Shown here: positions 11,991 through 26,900 of the stretch, piece by piece | Position numbering within the stretch: the first letter of the stretch is position 1 | Layout: each line of letters starts with the position of its first letter | Assembly: GCA_030562195.1 (NCBI GenBank) | Contig: JAUJPP010000005.1 | Location: 620,001 to 684,000, forward strand | DNA: 64,000 bases | Direction: 5' to 3' | Origin: Nipponacmea schrenckii | Taxonomy: Eukaryota; Mollusca; Gastropoda; Lottiidae | Notes under the pieces: model-generated | Databases searched by the model: none | Seen by the model: the letters and a program-made list of their open reading frames with translations, nothing else | Told to the model about the DNA's origin: nothing | Position numbers and translations under genes: made by a program

Positions 11991-14900
11991 GTAAGTCTCA
12001 AGCCAATACACTGTTTTATATAACAAGGTACACTGTATTATGAAACAAGGTACACTGTATTATGTAACAAGGTACACTGTATTATGTAACAAGGTACACT
12101 GTATTATGTAACAAGGTACACTGTATTATGTAACAAGGTACACTGTATTATGTAGCAAGGTACACTGTATTATGTAACAAGGTACACTGTCTTATGTAAC
12201 AAGGTACACTGTATTATGTAACAAGGTACACTGTAGTATGTAACAAGGTACACTGTATTATGTAACAAGGTACACTGTATTATGTAGCAAGGTACACTGT
12301 ATTATGTAACAAGGTACACTGTCTTATGTAACAAGGTACACTGTATTATGTAACAAGGTACACTGTATTATGTAACAAGGTACACTGTATTATGTAACAA
12401 GGTACACTGTAGTATGTAACAAGGTACACTGTATTATGTAACAGAGTACACTGTATTATGTAACAAGGTACACTGTATTATGTAACAGAGTACACTGTAT
12501 TATGAAACAAGGTACACTGTATTGTGTAACAAGGTACACTGTATTATGCAACAAAAGGTACACTGTATTATGTAACAGAGTACACTGTATTATGTAACAA
12601 GGTACACTGTATTGTGTAACAAGGTACACTGTATAATGTAACAAGGTACACTGTATAATGTAACAAGGTACACTGTATTATGTAACAAGGTACACTGTAT
12701 TATGTAACAAGGTACACTGTATTATGTAACAAGGTACACTGTATTATGTAAAAAGGTACACTGTATTATGTAACAAGGTACACTGTATTATGTAACAAGG
12801 TACACTGTATTATGTAACAAGGTACACTGTATTATGTAACAAGGTACACTGTATTATGTAACAAGGTACACTGTATTATGTAACAAGGTACACTGTATTA
12901 TGTAACAAGGTACACTGTATTATGTAACAGAGTACACTGTATTATGTAACAAGGTACACTGTATTATGTAACAAGGTACACTGTATTATGTAACAAGGTA
13001 CACTGTATTATGTAACAAGGTACACTGTATTATGTAACAAGGTACACTGTATTATGTAACAAGGTACACTGTATTATGTAACAAGGTACACTGTATTATG
13101 TAACAGAGTACACTGTATTATGTAACAAGGTACACTGTATTATGTAACAGAGTACACTGTATTATGTAACAAGGTACACTGTATTATGTAACAAGGTACA
13201 CTGTATTATGAAACAAGGTACACTGTATTATGTAACAAGGTACACTGTATTATGTCAACAAAAGAGTACACTGTATTATGTAACAAGGTACACTGTATTA
13301 TGTAACAGAGTACACTGTATTATGTAACAAGGTACACTGTATTATGTAACAAGGTACACTGTATTTTGAAACAAGGTACACTGTATTATGTAACAAGGTA
13401 CACTGTATTATGTAACAAGGTACACTGTATTATGTAACAAGGTACACTGTATTATGTAACAAGGTACACTGTATTATGTAACAGAGTACACTGTATTATG
13501 TAACAAGGTACACTGTATTATGTAACAAGGTACACTGTATTATGTAACAGAGTACACTGTATTATGTAACAGAGTACACTGTATTATGTAACAAGGTACA
13601 CTGTATTATGTAGCAAGGTACACTGTATTATGTAACAAGGTACACTGTATTATGTAACAAGGTACACTGTATAATGTAACAAGGTACACTGTATTATGTA
13701 ACAGAGTACACTGTATTATGTAACAAGGTACACTGTATTATGTAACAAGGTACACTGTATAATGTAACAAGGTACACTGTATTATGTAACAGAGTACACT
13801 GTATTATGTAACAAGGTACACTGTATTATGTAACAAGGTACACTGTATAATGTAACAAGGTACACTGTATTATGTAACAATGTACACTGTATTATGTAAC
13901 AAGGTACACTGTATTATGTAACAAGGTACACTGTATTATGTAACAGAGTACACTGTATTATGAATCAAGGTACACTGTATTATGTAACAAGGTACACTGT
14001 ATTATGTAACAAGGTACACTGTATTATGTAACAAGGTACACTGTATTATGTAACAAGGTACACTGTATTATGTAACAAGGTACACTGTATTATGTAACAA
14101 GGTACACTGTATTGTGTAACAAGGTACACTGTATTATGTAACAAGGTACACTGTATTATGTAACAAGGTACACTGTATTGTGTAACAAGGTACACTGTAT
14201 TGTGTAACAGAGTACACTGTAGTATGTAACAAGGTACACTGTATTATGTAACAGAGTACACTGTATTATGTAACAGAGTACACTGTATTATGTAACAAGG
14301 TACACTGTATTATGTAACAGAGTACACTGTATTATGTAACAAGGTACACTGTATTATGTAACAGAGTACACTGTATTATGTAACAAGGTACACTGTATTA
14401 TGTAACAAGGTACACTGTATTATGTAACAGATGTAGAATTTTAAATTTAAAAACTGTTTGTTTTTGATTATAGATTTATTTGAAAGACGGTGTAGAATTT
14501 TAACAAATCAAACAATCCAGTGTGATGATGAACTTTATGAAGACGAGACTGCATGGAACGAACATAAAATGGAGATAGACGGATTAATAAAGGAATTACG
14601 GAAAGCTTTAGAAGATTTGAGAGTAAGTAGTTAAATAAAATTAAAACCACCCCTCCTGATCTATAAATAATTGAGTCTGTAGTTTACTTTATTGATAAAG
14701 ATTTGTAAGTGGCAGTGAATTCTAACAATAGAGGGCTGGTTTCTGGATGGATTTTGATGCAATTTAATGTGAGTATTTGTAATCAATGAAGGATGAAAAC
14801 CTATTGAAAGTTAGATCAATTGTAAATTTTAACTATGAATCAACTTGACTTTACATGAATATACAGTTAAGCTCAAACTTGAATTTAGTTCAATTTTATG

Positions 14901-17900
14901 TTTTGATTTTTCATATGCAGGTAATCAGGAGACATCTTAAAACTGAGAAACCTGAACTGGACGAGTTTGGAACTGGAAAGGACGTTTTACTTACAGACTC
15001 AATATTTCATGGATTTGGTGAGAAAACAGAAGATGAGAACTGTGTTTGTGAGGAGAGTATTTCTAACAGGTCAAACATTATTATAGATTTCAGTCCTCTA
15101 GATATCAAACATTATTATAGATTTCAGCCCTCTAGATATCAAACATTATTATAGATTTCAGCCCTCTAGATATCAAACATTATTATAGATTTCAGCCCTC
15201 TAGATATCAAACATTATTATAGATTTCAGCCCTCTAGATATCAAACATTATTATAGATTTCAGCCCTCTAGATATCAAACATTATTATAGATTACAACCC
15301 TCTACATATCAAACATTATTATAGATTTCAGCCCTCTACATATCAAACATTATTATAGATTTCAGCCCTCTACATATCAAACATTATTATATATTTCAAC
15401 CCTCTATGTATTAAACATTATTATAGATTTCAACCCTCTACATATCAAACATTATTATAGATTTCAACCCTCTACATATCAAACATTATTATAGATTTCA
15501 ACCCTCTACATATCAAACATTATTATAGATTTAACCCTCTACATATCAAACATTATTATAGATTTCAACCCTCTACATATCAAACATTATTATATATTTC
15601 AACCCTCTATATATTAAACATTATTATAGATTTAACCCTCTACATATCAAACATTATTATAGATTTAACCCTCTACATATCAAACATTATTATAGATTTC
15701 AACCCTCTACATATCAAACATTATTATAGATTTCAACCCTCTACATATCAAACATTATTATAATTTCAACCCTCTACATATCAAACATTATTATATATTT
15801 CAACCCTCTATATATTAAACATTATTATAGATTTAACCCTCTACATATCAAACATTATTATAGATTTAACCCTCTACATATCAAACATTATTATAGATTT
15901 CAACCCTCTACATATCAAACATTATTATAGATTTCAACCCTCTACATATCAAACATTATTATAGATTTCAACCCTCTACATATCAAACATTATTATAGAT
16001 TTCAACCCTCTACATATCAAACATTATTATAATTTCAACCCTCTACATATCAAACATTATTATATATTTCAACCCTCTACATATCAAACATTATTATAGA
16101 TTTCAACCCTCTACATATCAAACATTATTATAGATTTCAACCCTCTACATATTAAACATTATTATAGATTTCAACCCTCTATATATTAAACATTATTATA
16201 GATTTCAACCCTCTACATATCAAACATTATTATAGATTTCAACCCTCTACATATCAAACATTATTATAGATTTCAACCCTCTACATATCAAACATTATTA
16301 TAGATTTAACCCTCTACATATCAAACATTATTATAGATTTCAACCCTCTACATATCAAACATTATTATAGATTTCAACCCTCTACATATCAAACATTATT
16401 ATAGATTTCAACCCTCTACATATCAAACATTATTATAGATTTCAACCCTCTACATATCAAACATTATTATAGATTTCAACCCTCTACATATCAAACATTA
16501 TTATAGATTTCAACCCTCTATATATTAAACATTATTATAGATTTCAACCCTCTACATATCAAACATTATTATATATTTCAACCCTCTACATATCAAACAT
16601 TATTATATATTTCAACCCTCTACATATCAAACATTATTATAGATTTCAACCCTCTATATATTAAACATTATTATAGATTTCAACCCTCTACATATCAAAC
16701 ATTATTATAATTTCAACCCTCTACATATCAAACATTATTATAGATTTCAACCCTCTACATATCAAACATTATTATAGATTTCAACCCTCTACATATCAAA
16801 CATTATTATAGAAATCAACCCTCTACATATCAAACATTATTATAGATTTCAACCCTCTACATATCAAACATTATTATAAATTTAACCCTCTACATATCAA
16901 ACATTATTATAGATTTCAACCCTCTACATATTAAACATTATTATAGATTTCAACCCTCTACATATCAAACATTATTATAGATTTAACCCTCTACATATCA
17001 AACATTGTTATAGATTTCAACCCTCTACATATCAAACATTATTATAGATTTCAACCCTCTACATATCAAATATTATTATAGATTTCAACCCTCTACATAT
17101 CAAACATTATTATAGATTTCAACCCTCTACATATCAAACATTATTATATATTTCAACCCTCTATATATTAAACATTATTATAGATTTCAACCCTCTACAT
17201 ATCAAACATTATTATAGATTTCAACCTTCTACATATCAAACATTATTATAGATTTCAACCCTCTACATATCAAACATTATTATATATTTCAACCCTCTAC
17301 ATATCAAACATTATTATAGATTTCAACCCTCTACATATCAAACATTATTATAGATTTCAACCCTCTACATATCAAACATTGTTATAGATTTCAACCCTCT
17401 ACATATCAAACATTATTATAAATTTAACCCTCTACATATCAAATATTATTATAGATTTAACCCTCTACATATCAAACATTATTATAGATTTCAACCCTCT
17501 ACATATCAAACATTATTATAGATTTCAACCCTCTACATATCAAACATTATTATAGATTTCAACCCTCTACATATCAAACATTATTATAATTTCAACCCTC
17601 TAATATTAAACATTATTATAGATTTCAACCCTCTACATATCAAACATTATTATAGATTTCAACCCTCTACATATCAAACATTATTATAAATTCAACCCTC
17701 TACATATCAAACATTATTATAATTTCAACCCTCTACATATCAAACATTATTATAAAATAACCCTCTACATATCAAACATTATTATAGAAATCAACCCTCT
17801 ACAATAAACATTATTATAGATTTAACCCTCTACATATCAAACATTATTATAAATTTAACCCTCTACATATCAAACATTATTATAGATTTCAACCCTCTAC

Positions 17901-20900
17901 AATTAAACATTATTATAGATTTTAACCCTCTACATATCAAACATTATTATAATTTCAACCCTCTACATATCAAACATTATTATAGATTTAACCCTCTACA
18001 TATCAAACATTATTATAAAATCAACCCTCTACATATCAAACATTATTATAGATTTTTCCCTCTATTTTTAAACATTATTATAGATTTTAACCCTCTACAT
18101 ATCAAACATTATTATAGAAAAAAACCCTCTACATATCAAACATTATTATAGATTTCAACCCTCTACATATCAAACATTATTATAGATTTAACCCTCTACA
18201 TATCAAACATTATTATAGATTTAACCCTCACATATCAAACATTATTATAATTTCAACCCTCTACATATCAAACATTATTATAATTTCAACCCTCTACATA
18301 TCAAACATTATTATAAAATTTTAACCCTCTAATATAAACATTATTATAAAATCAACCCTCTACATATCAAACATTATTATAATTTAACCCTCTACATATC
18401 AAACATTATTATAAATTTCAACCCTCTACATATCAAACATTATTATAGATTTCAACCCTCTACATATTAAACATTATTATAGATTTCAACCCTCTACATA
18501 TCAAACATTATTATAGATTTAACCCTCTACATATTAAACATTATCATAAATTTCAACCTTCTACATATCAAATATTATTATAGATTTAACCCTCTACATA
18601 TCAAACATTATTATAAATTTCAACCCTCTACATATCAAATATTATTATATATTTCAACCCTCTACATATCAAACATTATTATAGATTTCAACCCTCTACA
18701 TATCAAACATTATTATAGATTTCAACCCTCTACATATCAAACATTATTATAGATTTAACCCTCTACATATCAAACATTATTATAGATTTCAACCCTCTAC
18801 ATATCAAACATTATTATAGATTTCAACCCTCTACATATCAAACATTATTATAGATTTAACCCTCTACATATCAAACATTATTATAGATTTCAACCCTCTA
18901 CATATCAAACATTATTATAGATTTCAACCCTCTACATATCAAACATTATTATAGATTTCAACCCTCTACATATCAAACATTATTATAGATTTCAACCCTC
19001 TACATATCAAACATTATTATAGATTTCAACCCTCTACATATCAAACATTATTATAGATTTCAACCCTCTACATATCAAACATTATTATAGATTTCAACCC
19101 TCTACATATCAAACATTATTATAGATTTCAACCCTCTACATATCAAACATTATTATAGATTTCAACCCTCTACATATCAAACATTATTATAGATTTCAAC
19201 CCTCTACATATCAAACATTATTATATATTTCAACCCTCTACATATCAAACATTATTATAGATTTCAACCCTCTATGTATTAAACATTATTATATATTTCA
19301 ACCCTCTACATATCAAACTATTATTATAGATTTAACCCTCTACATATCAAACATTATTATAGATTTCAACCCTCTATATATCAAACATTATTATAAATTT
19401 AACCCTCTATATATTAAACATTATTATAGATTTCAACCCTCTACATATCAAATATTATTATAAATTTCAACCCTCTACATATCAAACATTATTATAGATT
19501 TCAACCCTCTACATATTAAACATTATTATAGATTTCAACCCTCTACATATCAAACATTATTATATATTTCAACCCTCTACATATCAAACATTATTATAGA
19601 TTTCAGCCCCCTAGACAATATGAAGCTGATGTCTTTTTGTACAAACGGGATGGTCTTTATTTTCTTTAGACTTCAGATTTGATTGTTTGATTAGGACCAC
19701 CTCTCAAGCACTGCCTCCTGTTTGTTAATGTTTGTTAATGTATGTGTGTATTTCAGACCAAATCGTAGAAATGAAGTTAGCAAACGAAGAATGAATCGTT
19801 ACCATCCTAAACCAAACAAATTAAAACGACGTCAAATGAACAAGTTGAAGAAAAAAACGAAACGTGGAAAAGAATGTAACTCAGAGAGTATGAAATGTTT
19901 TACCCATGACAACAATCATTGGAAAACTCCTCCTAAATGGATTTGTACGTATTACTTACTGTTTACACAAAGGTTGAGGGTCAGGTGTCCTGTGTGAACC
20001 ACAGGTTTGGGGTAGGATGTTACATACTGATATTTGAGGGTCAGGTGTCCTGTGTGAACCACAGGATTGGGGTGTGAACCGCACGTTTGGGGTGGGATGT
20101 TACACATTGAGATTTGAGGGTCAGGTGTCCCGGATGAACCACGTGTTTGGGGTGGGATGTTACACACTGAAATTTGAGGGTCAGGTGTCCCGGGTGAACC
20201 ACAGGTTTGGGATGGGATATGTTTCACAATGAGATTTGAGGGTCAGGTGTCCAGGGTGAACCACAGGTTTGGAATGGGATGTTACACACTGATATTTGAG
20301 TATCAGGTGTCCTGGGTGAACCACAGGTTTGGGATGGGATGTTACAATGTTTTATGGTTTGGAAGTATGCTCTTTTATTACTAGTATCTTTTGATACCTG
20401 AAATATGTTGATCTTATTTATTCATTTTCCGATTCCTTTGCCCTATTGGTTTTTGCACTTATTGTTCTCTTGAAGCCACTCCAAGATTGAGTTTATGGCA
20501 TGTTGTAGTTTGACCTTTTTTAATAGAGCTTCTTCATATAGATTAGATAGTAGCCAGATACACAAACTTTGTATTAGGTAGATATCTAGGACCATTTTAC
20601 TCTGATCAATTCTAGATACTGCAATTAAGGTTAATTAATTAAGACATTCCATTTATTGGCTAATCTATTGGCTTATCTTAAAACTGTTAATTGATTTGTA
20701 AATAAAACAAATGAAGGTCGAGACCTATCTCAGGAATAGAACTATACAGCCATCTAATTGGTTAAACATATATTAAATACACTTTTCATCTTCAGTTTTG
20801 AACACTCATCAGAATAGAATTAGACACCCTATTCTCCTGCAATCAGTTTAAACTGATCAGACTAGAATTAGACACCCTGTTCTCCTGCAATCAGTTTAAA

Positions 20901-23900
20901 CTGATCAGACTAGAATTAGACACCCTGTTCTCCTGCAATCAGTTTAAACTGATCAGAATAGAATTAGACATCCTGTTCTCCTGCAATCAGTTTAAACTGA
21001 TCAGAATAGAATTAGACACCCTGTTTTCCTGCAATCAGTTTACACTGATCAGACTAGAATTAGACAGCCTATTCTCCTGAATCAGTTTAAACTGATCAGA
21101 CTAGAAATAGACACCCTATTCTCCTGCAATCAGTTTAAACTGATCAGACTAGAATTAGACACCCTGTTCTCCTGCAATCAGTTTAAACTGATAGACTAGA
21201 ATTAGACACCCTGTTCTCCTGCAATCAGTTTAAACTGATCAGACTAGAATTAGACACCCTGTTCTCCTGCAATCAGTTTAAACTGATCAGAATAGAATTA
21301 GACATCATGTTCTCCTGCAATCAGTTTAAACTGATCAGAATAGAATTAGACACCCTGTTCTCCTGCAATCAGTTTAAACTGATCAGACTAGAATTAGACA
21401 CCCTATTCTCCTGCAATCAGTTTAAACTGATCAGACTAGAATTAGACACCCTGTTCTCCTGCAATCAGTTTAAACTGATCAGACTAGAATTAGACACCCT
21501 GTTCTCCTGCAATCAGTTTAAACTGATCAGAATAGAATTAGACACCCTGTTCTCCTGCAATCAGTTTAAACTGATCAGACTAGAATTAGACACCCTGTTC
21601 TCCTGCAATCAGTTTAAACTGATCAGACTAGAATTAGACACCCTATTCTCCTGCAATCAGTTTAAACTGATCAGACTAGAATTAGACACCCTGTTCTCCT
21701 GCAATCAGTTTAAACTGATCAGACTAGAATTAGACACCCTGTTCTCCTGCAATTAGTTTAAACTGATTAGACTAGAATTAGACACCATGTTCTCGTGCAA
21801 TTAGTTTAAACTGATCAGACTAGAATTAGACACCATGTTCTCCTGCAATTAGTTTAAACTGATCAGACTAGAATTAGACACCCTGTTCTCCTGCAATCAG
21901 TTTAAACTGATCAGACTAGAATTAGACACCCTGTTCTCCTGCAATCAGTTTAAACTGATCAGACAAGAATTAGACACCCTGTTCTCCTGCAATCAGTTTA
22001 AACTGATCAGACTAGAATTAGACACCCTGTTCTCCTGCAATCAGTTTAAACTGATCAGACTAGAATTAGACACCCTGTTCTCCTGCAATCAGTTTAAACT
22101 GATCAGACTAGAATTAGACACCCTGTTCTCCTGCAATCAGTTTAAACTGATCAGACTAGAATTAGACACCCTGTTCTCCTGCAATCAGTTTAAACTGAAG
22201 CCTAAAATCATCCAGTTCAGTTGGAGTAAAAATGGCCCTGGATATATTCTGAAATCTTTTTTTTGACTTTTTTCTATTTTTCAATTTTCAATCTTTTTCT
22301 TTCTGACCTCAGCTAAAAAATCTCTCGGACGTCGTCAGCGTGGGAAAAAAAAGCGATTGAATCATCCTGAATGTTTCCGGTGGATGTCAAAAGAAGGGAT
22401 GGAGTGTCACTTCATGGACTCAAGTCACTGGAAAACTGCCCCATTCTGGATACGTAAGACCAGCCTTGCACTCATTCAGCAGTTTATTTTTTCTGTTTAA
22501 CAGTCTGTTTTACCAAGATTCTAAATAACTTCTTGTTTAACAGTCTGTTTTACCAAGATTCTAAATTACTTCTGTTTAACAGTCTGTTTTACCAAGATTC
22601 TAAATTACTTTTGTTTAACAGTCTGTTTTACCAAGATTCTAAATTACTTCTGTTTAACAGTCTGTTTTACCAAGATTCTAAATTACTTCTGTTTAACAGT
22701 CTGTTTTACCAAGATTCTAAATTACTTCTGTTTAACAGTCTGTTTTACCAAGATTCTAAATTACTTCTGTTTAACAGTCTGTTTTACCAAGATTCTAATT
22801 TACTTCTGTTTAACAGTCTGTTTTACCAGATTCTAAATTACTTCTGTTTAACAGTCTGTTTTACCAAGATTCTAATTTACTTCTGTTTAACAGTCTGTTT
22901 TACCAAGATTCTAAATTACTTCTGTTTAACAGTCTGTTTTACCAAGATTCTAATTTACTTCTGTTTAACAGTCTGTTTTACCAAGATTCTAAATTACTTC
23001 TGTTTAACAGTCTGTTTTACCAAGATTCTAAATTACTTCTGTTTAACAGTCTGTTTTACCAAGATTCTAAATTACTTCTGTTTAACAGTCTGTTTTACCA
23101 AGATTCTAAATTACTTCTGTTTAACAGTCTGTTTACCAAGATTCTAATTTACTTCTGTTTAACAGTCTGTTTACCAAGATTCTACATTACTTCTGTTTAA
23201 CAGTCTGTTTTACCATGATTCTAATTTACTTCTGTTAAACAGTCTGTTTTACCAAGATTCTAATTTACTTCTGTTTAACAGTCTGTTTTACCAAGATTCT
23301 AAATTACTTCTGTTTAACAGTCTGTTTTACCAAGATTCTAAATTACTTCTGTTTAACAGTCTGTTTTACCAAGATTCTAAATTACTTCTGTTTAACAGTC
23401 TGTTTTACCAAGATTCTAAATTACTTCTGTTTAACAGTCTGTTTTACCAAGATTCTAAATTACTTCTGTTTAACAGTCTGTTTTACCAAGATTCTAAATT
23501 ACTTCTGTTTAACAGTCTGTTTTACCAAGATTCTAAATTACTTCTGTTTAACAGTCTGTTTTACCAAGATTCTAAATTACTTCTGTTTAACAGTCTGTTT
23601 TACCAAGATTCTAAATTACTTCTGTTTAACAGTCTGTTTTACCAAGATTCTAATTTACTTCTGTTTAACAGTCTGTTTTACCAAGATTCTAATTACTTCT
23701 GTTTAACAGTCTGTTTTACCAAGATTCTAAATTACTTCTGTTTAACAGTCTGTTTTACCAAGATTCTAATTTACTTCTGTTTAACAGTCTGTTTTACCAA
23801 GATTCTAATTTACTTCTGTTTAACAGTCTGTTTTACCAAGATGAATTTAAAAGTTTTTGAAATTTTTAAACTAAGTGTTCAGCTTAGTAACAAATGAAAA

Positions 23901-26900
23901 AAACCGAAAATATTACTCACAAGCTCAATTTCATTCAATTGACTGTTAAAAGAAAAAATAAGTGTTGTTTGCATGGAAGCATGTTTTTGTCTTTGAATGA
24001 GTCTCCAACCTTAACCTCCCCTACCAAATTCTTGCCACAAATTTAACTCTTAACTCTCTCTCTCTCTCATGAGCAGTATCATGGATGTATTTCTTTTTGG
24101 TAGAGCTTAAATGGAAATCAATGTAGGTTAGTAAAGATAGCGAACTGGAAGTAAAGGTTAGGATTGTATTTGTAGTTTGAAAGTCAATCATTTTTACTTG
24201 AAAAGGTCGAGTTTACAAAGATGGTATTTACCAGCTTGACATTGGTAACTGAAACAATCAGGACAAATACCTAATTCAAATTACCAGGCTTTTATAAGTT
24301 AATTAAGATAAGAACCACATCCTCATGGCCAATCATTTCATGAACTACATCCTCATGACTAATCATGACATGAACCACATCCTCATGACTTATCATTCCA
24401 TGAACCACATCCTCATGACCGATCATGTCATCATCCTCATGACCACTCATGCCATAAACCACATCCTCATGTCTAATCAGTTCATGACATCTTCGTGACC
24501 AATCATGACATGAATCACATCCTCATGACCTATCATGCCATAAACCACATCCCCATACCCAATCATGTCATGACATCTTCGTGTCATAAATCACATCCTC
24601 ATGACTTATCATGCCATGAACCACATCCTCATGACTTAACATGCCATAAAATACATCCTCATGACCAATCATGCCATGAATCACATCCTCATGACCAATC
24701 ATGCCATGAATCACATCCTCATGACTACATTCTCATGACCAATCATTTCATGTACCACGTCCTCATGACTAATCATGTCATGAACCACATCCTCGTGACC
24801 ACTCATGCCATAAACCACATCCTCCTGACCAATCATGTCATAACATCTTCGTGACCATTCATGCCATGAATCTCATCCTCATGACCAATCATACCATGAA
24901 CCACATCCTCATGACCAATCATACCATGAACCACATCCTCATGACCAATCATGTCATGAACCACATCCTCATGACCAATCATACCATGAACCACATCCTC
25001 ATGACCAATCATGTCATGAACCACATCCAAACTTCCAACCATTTATCATTCTTCTTTAATTTGAAAATCTTTTTCTTGTGAAGTTCTTACCTTTCTATTT
25101 TCTAAAACCAACCCAACCAACTCAGAAAATCTAACGAATTGTGTCCCTAAATGTATCTGAAAGTAATAGCTTAGAAATCCAACTTTTAAACGATTGTAAC
25201 AAATAACTTACACTTACAGTTCGTCATTGTTTAAGAAAACTACAGCACGAATTGAAAGAAAATTACTGTTTAATTGTAGAGAAATGTATTTTTAACGATT
25301 TCTGAACATTTCAACCAATAATAGTCAACCATTTATAAAGCTAAACACAATAATCAGGTCAAATTGAAAAATTACAAATTAGTAGCTCTATTTTTAATAC
25401 AAAATCAGTTTGATCAAGTAGATAGCATAAATAATTTATAAACAGTTTCTGGTATAATTTACAATGTTTTTGATGATATAATTTTGCATATTGCCCCTTT
25501 TAATGGGGTTTAAGTTCTAGAAATTATAAGCAAGATGTTTTAGTTAAACTTTCAGATGCATTTCTATACATTTTCTTTTCAATTATTCATTACTAAGTTT
25601 ACGTTCCAATAAATAAACAACCATTACACAAACATGTCCCGGATTACACGCAGACATAGGATTAGACAAACACGTACACTTAGTCAATGACAGGATAAGA
25701 CAATTCCGATTAGACAAAGACATCAGTTTAGACAAACTTGTATATAGGAATAGACAAAGGATGTATGATTAGGCAAAATTTACGCTAAAATAAAAACCTA
25801 TAATTACACACTAGCATTTTGCAAAAAAATGAAGCAATGTGGGTCTCATTATCAGTATAATCAAATACATTTAAACATCAATAATGCTTTGGACAATGGT
25901 TGCTGTTTATATTTTAATCATTATATATCTTATATTAACCCTGGTTTTTATTTAATAAAGTGAAGTCTCTCAGTAGTTTACTAAATCAATTTTTTATCTT
26001 TATTTTTAATTTTCCACAGATCTTAGATTGTGTCGTTGTTGTGCTTTAACTATATCATAGTGTCACGTGTCAAACTGCAGTTGATTACGTAACTGGTCCA
26101 TTGAAGGGAGTGAAAGAAGGACTGCAAATATGTCAAAGTGGACATATGGTGGACTGTTTAAGTAGTGCGTAGTGACAGCCACAAAACAAACCCATTCCAT
26201 TCAAAACAATGTCAGTCAGCATTTAAACCAGATTAAAGTTGTATTTATCTGTTTCAGACGGACCTTTCTGTTTCTGTCCCAACGCTAACAATAATACCTA
26301 CTGGTGTCTGCGAACTGTCAACTCTACCCATAACTTCCTCTTCTGTGAATTTATCACACGATTTCAGAGCTACTATGATTTAAATAAAGATCCTCATCAG
26401 GTAGGAGCTGCTATAATTTAAATAAAGATCCCGATTAGATAGGAGCTGCTATAATTTAAATAAAAATCCCCATTAGATAGGAGCTGCTATAATTTAATTA
26501 AAGATGCTCTTTAGATAGGAGCTGCTATAATTTGAATAAGAATCCTCATCAGGTAGGAGCTGCTATGATTTAAATAAAGATCCCCATTAGATAGGAGCTG
26601 CTATAATTTAAATAAAGATCCCCATTAGATAGGAGCTGCTATAATTTGAATAAGAATCCTCATCAGGTAGGAGCTGCTATGATTTAAATAAAGATCCCCA
26701 TTAGATAGGAGCTGCTATAATTTAAATAAAGATCCCCATTAGATAGGAGCTGCTATAATTTAAATAAAGATCCTCATTAGATAGGAGCTACTATAATTTA
26801 ATTAAAGATGCTCTTTAGATAGGAGCTTCTATGATTTAAATAAAGATCCCCATTAGATAGGAGCTGCTATAATTTAAATAAAGATCCCCATTAGATAGGA

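Noticed and set aside
21307..21756. Open frame with [16 protein letters not shown] repeats
   Set aside because: The 48-bp unit is divisible by three and stop-free in that frame; it lies in a Sulf intron with no start context or domain.
22533..23147. 204-codon frame in the 39-bp array
   Set aside because: Purely repeat-derived (unit divisible by three), changes phase after a one-base loss, and lies in a Sulf intron.
24495..25081. His/Met-rich frames on both strands of the CATGA-rich array
   Set aside because: Frames on both strands follow from the unit; no independent coding evidence.
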